Shown here one piece after another: positions 25,532-33,406 of a stretch of DNA of 64,000 nt; within the stretch, counting starts at the first letter, position 1, and every line of letters starts with the position of its first letter. The position numbers were made by a program, and so were the translations under genes. Origin of the DNA: Mycolicibacterium fortuitum subsp. fortuitum (GTDB lineage: Bacteria; Actinomycetota; Actinomycetes; Mycobacteriales; Mycobacteriaceae); contig NZ_AP025518.1 of assembly GCF_022179545.1 (NCBI RefSeq), positions 434,001-498,000 of the forward strand, read 5' to 3'. The notes under the pieces are model-generated. The model saw only the letters and a list, made by a program, of their open reading frames with translations, made no database searches and was not told the DNA's origin.

Positions 25532-27001
25532 ATGGAGTTCGACGAGTACCGCGCGCACGATGCCACTTCCTTGGCGAAACTGGTTGCCGACAAGCAGGTT
25601 TCGGCTGCTGAGCTGCTTGCCGCCGCTCAGCAGCGGGCGGCCGCGGTAAACCCGAAGATCAATGCCATCGTGCGCGACGTCCCGGCGTCGCCCACCGGCG
25701 ATCTGACCGGTCCGTTCGCCGGGGTGCCGTTCCTGATCAAGGATCTTGCACAGGACTACGCGGGTTTGCCGACCTCGGCCGGTTCGCGTGCGCTGATGTC
25801 GCTGAACGCCGCCGAGCACGCCACCGTCGTCCAGCGCTGGATCGACGCGGGCCTGGTCATCTTCGGCAAAACCAACACCCCCGAGTTCGGCGCGAAGGGG
25901 ATCACCGAGCCGGAGGCATGGGGGCCGGCGCGTAACCCCTGGGATCTCGATCGGTCGCCCGGTGGCAGTTCGGGAGGCTCCGCGGCAGCTGTCGCGGCGG
26001 GCATCGTGCCCTGCGCCGGCGCCAACGACGGCGGTGGGTCGATCCGCATCCCGGCGGCCAGCTGCGGACTCGTCGGGCTGAAACCGGGCCGGGGACTCAC
26101 CCCGTCGGGCCCACTGGTCGGAGAATCGATGCACGGCGCGGCCGTTCAAGGTGTCGTCTCGAGGACGGTGCGCGACACCGCGGCGATGCTCGATGTGCTC
26201 AGCGGCGGCGAACCCTGGGGACCCTACGTGCCGGGCCTTCCCGCCGAGTCGTTCGCGTCATGCGTGGGCGCCGATCCCGGGAAGCTGCGCATCGGGCTGC
26301 GGGTGCCGACGGCGATCAACCCGACACCACACCGCGAGGCGTTCGCCGCCGTCGAGGCGACGGCGGCCGCGTTGACCGAACTCGGCCATCATGTCGAGGA
26401 ACTTCCGCAAGCACCCTTCGACGACGCCGCGCTGGCCCGCGACTTCCTGCTGACCTGGTTCGTCTACAGCGCATGGGAGCTCGCCGAGGCCAAGCGGTTG
26501 ACCGGCGCGGGTGACGACGCTTTCGAACGTGACACGCTCATCATGGCGGCGATCGGCCGTGCCACGAGCAGTGTCGACTACCTCGATGCGGTGCAGCGCC
26601 GCCATGAACACACGCGGCGGCTGAGCACGTTCTTCGAGTCCTACGACCTGCTGTTGACACCCAGCCTGGCTACCCTGCCGCCTCGGATCGGTGAGTTCGA
26701 TCTGCCGGTGGTGTTGCAACATGCGGCTGACGCGCTGATCAAGACGCGCACCGCAAGCCTGTTGCGCTACACCAAGATCGTCGACGACATGGTGGACAAG
26801 AACCTGGGCTGGGTGCCCTACACGCAGCTGGCGAACATCACTGGCCGCCCTGCTATCTCGCTTCCTCTGCATTGGACGGCAGAAGGATTGCCGCTCGGTG
26901 TCCAGTTCGTCGCACCGCTGGCCGGTGAATCGCTTCTGCTCAAGCTGTCGGCTCAGCTTGAGCGGGCGCTGCCCTGGGCCGGTCGCTACGCTCCGATCTG
27001 A
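25532..27001 (+). CDS. Amidase-signature family amidase
   Basis: 489 aa. The Ser-cisSer-Lys triad is visible: Lys in VPFLIKDLA, and the Gly/Ser-rich core DRSPGGSSGGSAAAVAAG with the two serines. It is followed by GANDGGGSIRIPAASCGLVGLKP. The length is normal for the family. It hydrolyses an amide to acid and ammonia; substrate unknown. Only ~125 bp separates it from the divergent crotonase, implying a shared promoter region. No ribosome site is obvious before ATG 25532, so the message may be leaderless. Confidence 0.92.
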   Translation: MEFDEYRAHDATSLAKLVADKQVSAAELLAAAQQRAAAVNPKINAIVRDVPASPTGDLTGPFAGVPFLIKDLAQDYAGLPTSAGSRALMSLNAAEHATVVQRWIDAGLVIFGKTNTPEFGAKGITEPEAWGPARNPWDLDRSPGGSSGGSAAAVAAGIVPCAGANDGGGSIRIPAASCGLVGLKPGRGLTPSGPLVGESMHGAAVQGVVSRTVRDTAAMLDVLSGGEPWGPYVPGLPAESFASCVGADPGKLRIGLRVPTAINPTPHREAFAAVEATAAALTELGHHVEELPQAPFDDAALARDFLLTWFVYSAWELAEAKRLTGAGDDAFERDTLIMAAIGRATSSVDYLDAVQRRHEHTRRLSTFFESYDLLLTPSLATLPPRIGEFDLPVVLQHAADALIKTRTASLLRYTKIVDDMVDKNLGWVPYTQLANITGRPAISLPLHWTAEGLPLGVQFVAPLAGESLLLKLSAQLERALPWAGRYAPI

Positions 27002-27020
27002 GCTGGTACGCCGGCCGACT

Positions 27021-27626
27021 TCACCCGTCCGATTCGCGGGTTACCGGCGTTCCCCAGCCGGGACCTTCGAAGCAACTGGCCCCGTGCAGCTGGGCGCACT
27101 GCAGTAGATCCTGCGAAGGCGCAGGGGGCGCGGTGGTTTCACCAGCGCTGAACGAGTACAGCGCGACGGTGTTCCCGCCGAGGGCCGAATTGCGATGGCC
27201 GGAATGGGGAATCGCCTGGACCGTGTACGGCTTCGGCAGGCTCGGATCGGTCTCGATCGTGACATCCCACGCGCCGTCGACCACCTTCACCTTCTTGGCC
27301 CAATACGCTCCACCTGAGGACCGAGGCCCGACGAGTACGGCGACTTCGTCGACATCCTTTGACGCGGAGCCTCCGATGGTTACCTCGGCTTTGGTGTAGT
27401 CGCCCGTGTAGTCATACGAGATGCTGCTCGGTGTCTGCTCAAGTTTGTCGTGAAACAGTGGAATCAGCTGGGGCGCAATGGTGAACACCCCGGTGACGAT
27501 GGCCGCACCGAGTGTGCCGACCATGGTCAGCTTGGCCGGGCTCCACGGTCCCGAACTCGTTGCCGGCGCGTCTCCACCAGTATTCGGGACGGGATGCCCG
27601 CCTGCGGGATGTAGCTGAAGTCTCAT
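27021..27626 (-). CDS. Single-helix membrane protein with exposed domain, unknown function
   Basis: 201 aa from ATG 27626 (MRLQLHPAGG); an upstream ATG at 27677 is possible. A Gly/Pro-rich cytosolic start and one helix (LTMVGTLGAAIVTGVFTIAPQLI) precede an extracytoplasmic domain whose strands (AEVTIGGSASKDVDEVAVLVG, DGAWDVTIETDP) resemble an Ig-like fold. A C-terminal Cys pair (LLQCAQLHGASCFEG) follows. It converges on the amidase with 19 bp between stops. I do not recognise the family. Confidence 0.6.
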   Translation of the reverse strand: MRLQLHPAGGHPVPNTGGDAPATSSGPWSPAKLTMVGTLGAAIVTGVFTIAPQLIPLFHDKLEQTPSSISYDYTGDYTKAEVTIGGSASKDVDEVAVLVGPRSSGGAYWAKKVKVVDGAWDVTIETDPSLPKPYTVQAIPHSGHRNSALGGNTVALYSFSAGETTAPPAPSQDLLQCAQLHGASCFEGPGWGTPVTRESDG

Positions 27627-27992
27627 GATGGTTGCCCCCGACTCGCTCCTATCTGATGCGTCCATCGTGAGGCGCACGTGACCGAAACACGCGCGTAGCG
27701 CACTACTCCAAAGTGGTGCGTCGTGATGGCGATGTGGCAGATGGTGCCGGTGGTGTCAATCGCTTTCGTAGGGCTCTCCCGTCTATCGTGAATACCGTCC
27801 GCAAGCCACCTCTGCGACCACAGCTCGGCAATGGCAGGAAGTCTTTCGAGACATGATGCGTAGGCCGATGTGGGCCGCAGTGCGAGATCCGGTGAGGGAC
27901 AGGGCGTTGGAGCTGTCGAAGGCAACTCGGCCTGCCGTGGCAACGACATCGATCGGGTGTGATGTGGATGGCCGAGGCGAGGAGTAAGAGCA
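27627..27992. other. Intergenic region without a recognisable gene
   Basis: About 366 bp between a membrane-protein gene and the APH-like kinase, which are divergent. Frames on both strands give only low-quality peptides. It contains the ribosome site of the kinase at its right end; nothing else identified. Confidence 0.4.
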
Positions 27993-28859
27993 CTGACGAA
28001 CATCGTTGCCACACACCGCTCTCTGCTGAGCCGTCTGCTGCCCGGCGATAACCCCGACGCCCTGTCGGTACGCCAAGGGCAATTCCACACCGTGGTCATC
28101 GGATCCGATCGCGTCGTGTGTTTTCCCCGCACCCGGGCAGCCGCTGACCGGTTGCCCGCGCGGGCGGCCTCTCTGCGCGCACTCGCCGGCCTCGACCCTG
28201 GCCTCCGCACACCCGAGCCCCTGCTCCTCAGTGAGGCCCACGGCGGCAACGAGACACCATTCTTAGTGCTCACCAGGATCCCCGGGCAGCCCCTCGAGAA
28301 CGACGCACTCGACGATGAACGAGTGGCCGAAACGGTGGCGGCACAGTACGTCACGCTGCTGGCGGCTCTGTACCGAGCAGGCGCCGATGCGACAGCGCGA
28401 GCAGTGCTCCCACAGAACCGGGCAGACCGATGGCATCAGTTCGCCGAAGGCGTAAAAGCGGAGCTGTTCGGGCTGATGTCCCACAGTGGGCGGCTGAAGG
28501 CGCAGCGAGAACTCGCAGCACTGGACACGCTTCCGCATCTCACCCAGGCTGTGGTCCACGGCGACCTCGGTGCCGAGAATGTGGTGTGGGTATGGCAGAA
28601 CGGCATGCCGCACCTTTCCGGCATCCTCGACTGGGATGATGTAGCCCTCGGCGACCAGGCCGAGGATCTCGCAGCGGTCGGTGCCAGCTACAGCCGCGAA
28701 TTCCTGGAGCGAGTACTGGCCCTTGGCGGCTGGTCAAACCACCCACTGCTGGCCCGCATCGCCGCGATCCGCGACACATTCGCTCTGCAGCAGGCCCTCT
28801 ACGCGATCCGCGACGGCGATGAGGAGGAACTCGCCGACGGGCTGGCTCACTACCGCTGA
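27993..28859 (+). CDS. Aminoglycoside phosphotransferase-family kinase
   Basis: 288 aa if translation starts at CTG 27993. AGGAG at 27980-27984 has ideal spacing to it, and homologous-looking sequence (TNIVATHRSLLSRLLPG) follows, but no ATG, GTG or TTG lies in frame until GTG 28092. The APH fold is clear: brackets HGDLGAENVVW (catalytic loop with Asp) and GILDWDDVALGDQAEDLAAV (metal-binding DFG equivalent). Such proteins phosphorylate small hydroxyl compounds; drug resistance is not implied. Either a rare CTG start is used or the gene lost its ATG. Confidence 0.8.
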   Translation: MTNIVATHRSLLSRLLPGDNPDALSVRQGQFHTVVIGSDRVVCFPRTRAAADRLPARAASLRALAGLDPGLRTPEPLLLSEAHGGNETPFLVLTRIPGQPLENDALDDERVAETVAAQYVTLLAALYRAGADATARAVLPQNRADRWHQFAEGVKAELFGLMSHSGRLKAQRELAALDTLPHLTQAVVHGDLGAENVVWVWQNGMPHLSGILDWDDVALGDQAEDLAAVGASYSREFLERVLALGGWSNHPLLARIAAIRDTFALQQALYAIRDGDEEELADGLAHYR

Positions 28860-28922
28860 AACAGCCTCAGGCCGAATGGAGTTCATCCGTGCCGATGCGC
28901 AGCGGAATCGTGATCGGATCGG

Positions 28923-29318
28923 CTAACCAGTACGCGTCGGGGTCTTGGCCGTGCCAGAGCCGCGGCGTGCTGCCAACAGCGCGATAACGCCGATCGCCAA
29001 CACCAGCCAGCCGCCGGTGACAGGAAAGTAGATGAGTGTCAACGGAATTCCCATCACCACAAGGAACCAACCGACGCTCGCTGGTATGCGACCGGTTTCT
29101 ATCACGGCGTAGCGGGTGAGCACCCCGATCGCCAGTAATGCGATACCGCACATCATGAACCAGACGCTGGCGTCACGGGCGAAGTAATCGGCGCTGTCAG
29201 TGTCGACAACGGACGCTACAACACCGTCGCGGACGATATTGGCCCATTCGTTGGGCTGGACCAAACCGTAAGCGCAGTGAATTACGGCCGTCGCGATGAT
29301 CAAGCGCGGCACCCACAT
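28923..29318 (-). CDS. Small four-helix membrane protein (DUF6463-like)
   Basis: 131 aa from ATG 29318, with AGGAAG upstream; longer starts would add a hydrophilic leader. About four membrane helices: WVPRLIIATAVIHCAYG, VWFMMCGIALLAIGVL, ASVGWFLVVMGIPLTLIYF and WLVLAIGVIALLAA. Layout and length match another small protein at 30135-30521, so the two are probably paralogues on either side of a TetR gene. Function unknown. Confidence 0.7.
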   Translation of the reverse strand: MWVPRLIIATAVIHCAYGLVQPNEWANIVRDGVVASVVDTDSADYFARDASVWFMMCGIALLAIGVLTRYAVIETGRIPASVGWFLVVMGIPLTLIYFPVTGGWLVLAIGVIALLAARRGSGTAKTPTRTG

Positions 29319-29443
29319 TGCGAGCACTTCCTGTTCTCCTTCGTAATCGCCACATGCCGTTGAGCTGCTGAACGGCATGCCGTCTTTTCTATTTGGCATG
29401 TCCGCGCACGGCTCCTAGCCGGAATCGTCGGTATGGGATCGGT

Positions 29444-30034
29444 TCAGCCGGAACGGGCTTCAGGTGCCCGGTTGAGGATGAGGTCGGCCGCGTTGGCCAC
29501 CACCTCGTCGCGAGTGCGGCCGGGATGATCGGCGGCGAGCAAATGCCGGCCTATGGCCGTGCAGAATGCCAGCAGACAGCGGGCCTCGACTTCGTCCGGA
29601 TCGGGGCAGAATGTGCTGATCGCCTCTCGCAGGAGCTGCATGCGCCGGTTGTCAACGCGGCGAAGGCGTTCGGCGACGTCCTCGTCACGGCGGGCCCAAT
29701 CGCGGATCGCCAGGTCGATGGCAAGTAGCCGGTCGGTGGCGAAAGTAAGTTGTCCGGCCAGTCGGACCTGGTCGAGGACGTTTTCCTGTCCGTCCTGAAC
29801 ATGGCGAATGACGTCGTCGACGCATTCGCGCTCCCATGTGCTCAGCATCTCGGTCAGCAGCGCGCCGCGGTCTGCGAAATAGCCGTAGAAGCCGCCCCTG
29901 GTCACGCCAAGAGATTTGGCCAGCACGTCGATGCGCACGGCGTCGACGCCATGCGTCGCCAGCATCGTCAACCCCGCCTCGATCCACTTTTCACGTGGCG
30001 TACGTAGTGTCCCCACTGGACTTATGCACCTCAC
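29444..30034 (-). CDS. TetR-family transcriptional regulator
   Basis: 196 aa from GTG 30034 (GTG 30016 is possible). N-terminal helix-turn-helix: REKWIEAGLTMLATHGVDAVRIDVLAKSLGVTRGGFYGYFADRGALL. The C-terminal ligand domain is helical and ends RAPEARSG. It is divergent from the DUF6463-like gene at 30135 with a 16-bp perfect palindrome between them, so it probably represses both itself and that gene. Confidence 0.9.
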   Translation of the reverse strand: MRCISPVGTLRTPREKWIEAGLTMLATHGVDAVRIDVLAKSLGVTRGGFYGYFADRGALLTEMLSTWERECVDDVIRHVQDGQENVLDQVRLAGQLTFATDRLLAIDLAIRDWARRDEDVAERLRRVDNRRMQLLREAISTFCPDPDEVEARCLLAFCTAIGRHLLAADHPGRTRDEVVANAADLILNRAPEARSG

Positions 30035-30079
30035 CGTCGTTGTCGAAGGCCCGTTGGGCTAGGGGTATTGGCCAGCGGT

Positions 30080-30095
30080 TATACAGTACTGTATA
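30080..30095. promoter_or_regulatory. 16-bp perfect palindrome, probable TetR operator
   Basis: TATACAGTACTGTATA is a perfect inverted repeat with no spacer, midway between the divergent TetR gene and the small membrane-protein gene. TetR dimers bind such sites, and the TATA-like ends could overlap -10 elements on both strands. The palindrome is direct observation; the protein that binds it is inferred from position. Confidence 0.7.
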
Positions 30096-30134
30096 GACCT
30101 TGGTGGCGGCGGGCGACGAGCATTGGAGCTTCAA

Positions 30135-30521
30135 ATGACCAGATGGGCCGGCTGGCTGATCGTGTTCTTCGGTGGGGCGCACACTCTGGGTGCGCTGACG
30201 ATCGAAGGGGCGGCGCGTTATCTGGGAGAGTGGTTCGGTGGTGCGCTGCGGCATGACGACCTGGCCAATATGAGTGCGGCCAACAGCGCATTCTGGCTTT
30301 CCGTCGACAGCTTCGGGATTCCGCTCGTGCTGGTCGGCCTTATGGTGCTGTGGCTGTACCGCCGAGGCATCACGCCCCCATCGTTTGTGGGGTGGGTGCT
30401 GGCGGCCTGGGCAGTCGTCGGTGCTGTCGTCCTGACGTTCACGCCCTGGCCGATACTCTTGGCGGCATCGGGTCTACTGCTGGCTGGAGAGCGCCGGGCT
30501 CACGCGTCCAAAGCTCAGTGA
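30135..30521 (+). CDS. Small four-helix membrane protein (DUF6463-like)
   Basis: 128 aa from ATG 30135, with GGAG at 30125-30128. Four helices: WAGWLIVFFGGAHTLGAL, FGIPLVLVGLMVLWLY, FVGWVLAAWAVVGAVVLTF and WPILLAASGLLLAG. It resembles the protein at 28923-29318 in length and helix order. Located right after the palindromic operator, it is the likely target of the divergent TetR regulator. Role unknown. Confidence 0.72.
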   Translation: MTRWAGWLIVFFGGAHTLGALTIEGAARYLGEWFGGALRHDDLANMSAANSAFWLSVDSFGIPLVLVGLMVLWLYRRGITPPSFVGWVLAAWAVVGAVVLTFTPWPILLAASGLLLAGERRAHASKAQ

Positions 30522-30563
30522 GTATCGCGGAAAATGCCTGTCTCGCAGCGCAGCTGGAGCGGT

Positions 30564-31241
30564 CTAGCTCGTGGAGCGCCGCTTGCTCCGCGGGGAATCC
30601 GGAACAGCTGAATGTGGGCTGGTTGCGGCCGTGTCGAGTGATTCCGCGTACTGGAGGGCGATTTCGGCTGCGCGGTGCATCGCGGCGCGGGTCTGTTCGG
30701 CTGATTCCCCCTGTTGGAGGCTCGCGACGGCGGCAGCGCTGATGGCGCCGGTCAGTGCGCCCACGATGCTGGCGGCGGCGATATCGTCGAGTGTTTCTGG
30801 GTACGCGTCGCGCAACGCCGCGGCGATCCGGGTCTGAGCGGTGAAAACTGTGTGCAATACCCGAGATTGAACTGCGGGCGTGGTCACCACGAGCTGGGCC
30901 CGGAGCGCAGCTAGCCCGTTCACCAGGTCACCACTTGCGGTGTTGGCGATCATGGTTCTGGTGACGTCTTCCAGCACCTCGCGTATCGACATGCCGGGTC
31001 GTCGTTCGTCGACTGCCCGTACGGCCAGGTCGGCCCTCGTGCCGGCATCGCCCAGCAGTACGTCCTCTTTGGTGGGGAAGTGCAGGAAAAACGTGCGTTT
31101 GCTGACGTCGGCGGCTTCGGCGATGTCGGCCACGCCGGTCTGGTCGTAGCCCCGTTCGGTGAATAGGCGGACGGCGGCGTCCACCAGTGCTTGCCGGGTG
31201 AGTTCCTTCTTGCGTTCGCGACGTCCGAGTTCGTCCGGCAT
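30564..31241 (-). CDS. TetR-family transcriptional regulator
   Basis: 225 aa from ATG 31241 (ATG 31271 would add ten residues). Classical N-terminal HTH: RQALVDAAVRLFTERGYDQTGVADIAEAADVSKRTFFLHFPTKEDVLL. Long helical C-domain and a basic Ser/Arg tail. It is divergent from an SDR dehydrogenase, with short inverted repeats in the ~90-bp gap, so autoregulation and control of the SDR are likely. Confidence 0.9.
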   Translation of the reverse strand: MPDELGRRERKKELTRQALVDAAVRLFTERGYDQTGVADIAEAADVSKRTFFLHFPTKEDVLLGDAGTRADLAVRAVDERRPGMSIREVLEDVTRTMIANTASGDLVNGLAALRAQLVVTTPAVQSRVLHTVFTAQTRIAAALRDAYPETLDDIAAASIVGALTGAISAAAVASLQQGESAEQTRAAMHRAAEIALQYAESLDTAATSPHSAVPDSPRSKRRSTS

Positions 31242-31271
31242 GAGGACAGAATAGTGCGCTCGCACCATCAA

Positions 31272-31284
31272 TACACCAAGTGTA
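31272..31284. promoter_or_regulatory. Inverted repeat TACAC-N3-GTGTA, possible TetR operator
   Basis: TACACCAAGTGTA lies in the divergent gap between the TetR gene and the SDR gene; a related half-site AGTGTAC follows at about 31296-31302. The small size and single spacer make this a weak operator candidate. Its position between the two starts is the main support. Confidence 0.4.
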
Positions 31285-31333
31285 ATAGTATCCTCAGTGT
31301 ACTTATCGCGGTGGCAGAGAGGAGAGGGGGCCG

Positions 31334-32314
31334 GTGACGGGCGAACTGACTGGCCGGACAGTGCTGGTGACGGGGGCGGGCCGCGGGATCGGTCGGTCCG
31401 AGGCGCTGTATCTTGCGGCCGCGGGCGCGAACGTGGTGGTGAACGACCCGGGCGTGCAAATCGATGGACACGGGGGCGACGAACGCGTTGCCGCCGCGGT
31501 GGTCGATGAGATCCGCGCGCGGGGCGGGCACGCGGTGGCAGATACCGGCAGCGTCACCGATTGGGCGGATGCCCGGCGCATGGTCGACCTGGCCGTGGCG
31601 GAATTCGGCGACCTGCACGCGGTCGTCAACAATGCCACCATCGAGGTGAACAAGGCCCTGGAAAGGTTGTCCGAAGCCGAATTTGACGACGTCGTCGCCG
31701 TCAAGCTGAAAGGCACCTTCGCCGTGAGCCGCTGGGCTACGTCGTACTGGCGCAGTCGGGTGGAGGCGGGGGTGCGCGATGACCGGGCCATCGTCAATAC
31801 CGCGTCGGGTTCGGGTCTACTCAATCCGCTCCCCACGCAGACGAACTATGCGGCGGCGAACGCCGGCGTCGCGGCGATGACCATGGTGCACGCGTTGGAA
31901 CTGCGGCGGCTGGGGATCCGAGTCAACTGCGTCAGCCCGTCGATGGTGCGCAGTCGCTTGACGAACTCGGTTCCCGGAATGGACGAGACAACGCCGGAGG
32001 GGCAACTGGACCCGAAGGATCCAATCGTGGTGGCTCCACTCGTCGCCTACCTGGTCAGCGAGGGGTGCCCTCTGACCGGCCAGGTCCTGTCGGTGCGGGG
32101 CAGCTCGATCACGGTCAACCACGGCTGGACGGGTGGTGCGCAGATCAACAAGGACGCCGGACTATGGACGGTTCCCGAACTGGCGGAGAGCTTGACCGCG
32201 TTGCCGCTGGAGGACCCGTTCGACCGGTTGGCGTCCGCGCTCGGAGGCGCGTTAGGTGGCCAGGGCCGCGACGCCTTCGAGGCAATGGTCAACGCCGATC
32301 TTGACAAGTGCTGA
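31334..32314 (+). CDS. SDR-family NAD(P) oxidoreductase with altered catalytic Lys
   Basis: 326 aa from GTG 31334, preceded by the purine run AGAGAGGAGAGGGGG. Rossmann motif TGAGRGIGRS, then NNAT and the Ser segment NTASGSG. The usual Y-x-x-x-K reads Y-A-A-A-N (TNYAAANAG), so the lysine that binds ribose and lowers the Tyr pKa is Asn here. The C-terminal extension of ~60 residues beyond a standard SDR (KDAGLWTVPELAESLTALPLEDP) suggests a subfamily used on acyl-CoA or steroid substrates. Activity should be tested, not assumed. Confidence 0.85.
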   Translation: MTGELTGRTVLVTGAGRGIGRSEALYLAAAGANVVVNDPGVQIDGHGGDERVAAAVVDEIRARGGHAVADTGSVTDWADARRMVDLAVAEFGDLHAVVNNATIEVNKALERLSEAEFDDVVAVKLKGTFAVSRWATSYWRSRVEAGVRDDRAIVNTASGSGLLNPLPTQTNYAAANAGVAAMTMVHALELRRLGIRVNCVSPSMVRSRLTNSVPGMDETTPEGQLDPKDPIVVAPLVAYLVSEGCPLTGQVLSVRGSSITVNHGWTGGAQINKDAGLWTVPELAESLTALPLEDPFDRLASALGGALGGQGRDAFEAMVNADLDKC

Positions 32315-32395
32315 GCGACATGACAATTCGGAGGCTACAGGGCCAGCGCTGACGCCGTGGCGGTCCTGCATGTGAAGGGTGCAGGCCTGACGACG

Positions 32396-33343
32396 CTACT
32401 GCGGGTGGACGCGCAGCCAGGTGAGCACCTGTTGGGCGTGTTCGTTCGGGGGAAAGATCGGGTAGAAGACATGCTCGATCACACCGGCGCGCACCACCAG
32501 GGTCAGTCGTTTGAACAGTCGGTTGCCACCGGCCTCGAACGTGGGCAGCCTGAGCGTGTCGGCCAGAACGAAGTAGGGGTCGGACAACATGTCGAATGGA
32601 AGCGAAAGACGTTCTGTTACTTCGGATTGGTAGGCGGTGTCCTGGCTGGACAACCCGAAGACCCGTCCAGCGCCGGCTTCCAGGAGATCGCGGAAGTGAT
32701 CGCGGAATCCACACGATTCGGGGGTGCAACCCCGTGCCCCGGGGATCGAATCCCACCCGTCCGGAAGATCGGTGCCCGGCCTTCCGGTCAGCGGATAGAT
32801 GTAGATGACGGTGCGCCGGTCGCCCAGCATGTTCAGGCCGATGGTCTTGCCGGATGTGCTCTCCAATGCGATTGCCGGCATCGTGGTGCCGATCAAATGG
32901 TCTGTGGCGTGGTCATCTTCGGGGACGGGGAGATCGGCCGGCAACGTCAAATAATCGGACGCGGCTTCACTGTTGGTACCGGTCCGCGACGCTGCCACGT
33001 TCAGGGCAGTGATCAACGTCGAGCGTTTCGCGGAGAGTTCTTCGATGCGCTCGGTGAGGTCGTCGATGACGTCGCGATAGCTCGCCAGGGAAGACGGGCA
33101 TTCGTCGGAATGCGCGCGCCCGGCGGCCAGACATTCGAGGAACGGCCGGGTCCGTTCGACCGGGATCCCCAACCGGTGCAGTGACTTGATCTCGTCGACG
33201 AGACGGACGTCGTCGAGGTCGTAGACCCGGTAACCGTTCGCCAAACGATCCGGGCTGATCAGGCCCAACGACTCGTAGTAGCGAACAGCCTTGGTGGTCA
33301 CGCCGGTGCGCCGTGCCAGCTCGCCGATCGTCATGTCGCTCAT
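32396..33343 (-). CDS. MerR regulator fused to a PrxQ/BCP-like peroxiredoxin
   Basis: 315 aa from ATG 33343. Residues 4-75 are a MerR winged helix (MTIGELARRTGVTTKAVRYYESLG...NGYRVYDLDDVRL), and 85-118 form the dimer coiled coil. Residues ~140-315 form a thioredoxin fold with the BCP-type site RGCTPESCGF (Cys206 and Cys211), after an insertion in the usual YP...PG loop. Only Cys71 and Cys82 occur in the MerR half. A thiol redox domain welded to a DNA-binding domain suggests a peroxide or metal sensor that reports its own redox state. The divergent SDR ends 81 bp beyond its stop. Confidence 0.88.
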   Translation of the reverse strand: MSDMTIGELARRTGVTTKAVRYYESLGLISPDRLANGYRVYDLDDVRLVDEIKSLHRLGIPVERTRPFLECLAAGRAHSDECPSSLASYRDVIDDLTERIEELSAKRSTLITALNVAASRTGTNSEAASDYLTLPADLPVPEDDHATDHLIGTTMPAIALESTSGKTIGLNMLGDRRTVIYIYPLTGRPGTDLPDGWDSIPGARGCTPESCGFRDHFRDLLEAGAGRVFGLSSQDTAYQSEVTERLSLPFDMLSDPYFVLADTLRLPTFEAGGNRLFKRLTLVVRAGVIEHVFYPIFPPNEHAQQVLTWLRVHPQ

Positions 33344-33350
33344 GTCGACA

Positions 33351-33382
33351 ACGCTAAACCTTGCCCCTTGGGGCAAGGTCAA
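33351..33382 (-). promoter_or_regulatory. MerR-type promoter of the MerR-peroxiredoxin gene
   Basis: Reading leftward, -35 TTGACC (33382-33377) is followed by inverted arms CCTTGCCCC and GGGGCAAGG (33359-33378, 2-bp centre) and -10 TTTAGC (33358-33353). The spacer is ~18-20 bp, longer than the 17 bp optimum, as in MerR-activated promoters. The sequence closely recalls CueR-type copper promoters. The start ATG lies only 9 nt past the -10, so the mRNA is probably leaderless. Confidence 0.75.
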
Positions 33383-33406
33383 ATATGAATCGGCCGGTAG
33401 CCCCAG

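Noticed and set aside
32357..33184. 275-codon plus-strand frame opposite the MerR-peroxiredoxin gene
   Set aside because: Antisense shadow; the minus strand has clear domains, promoter and operator.
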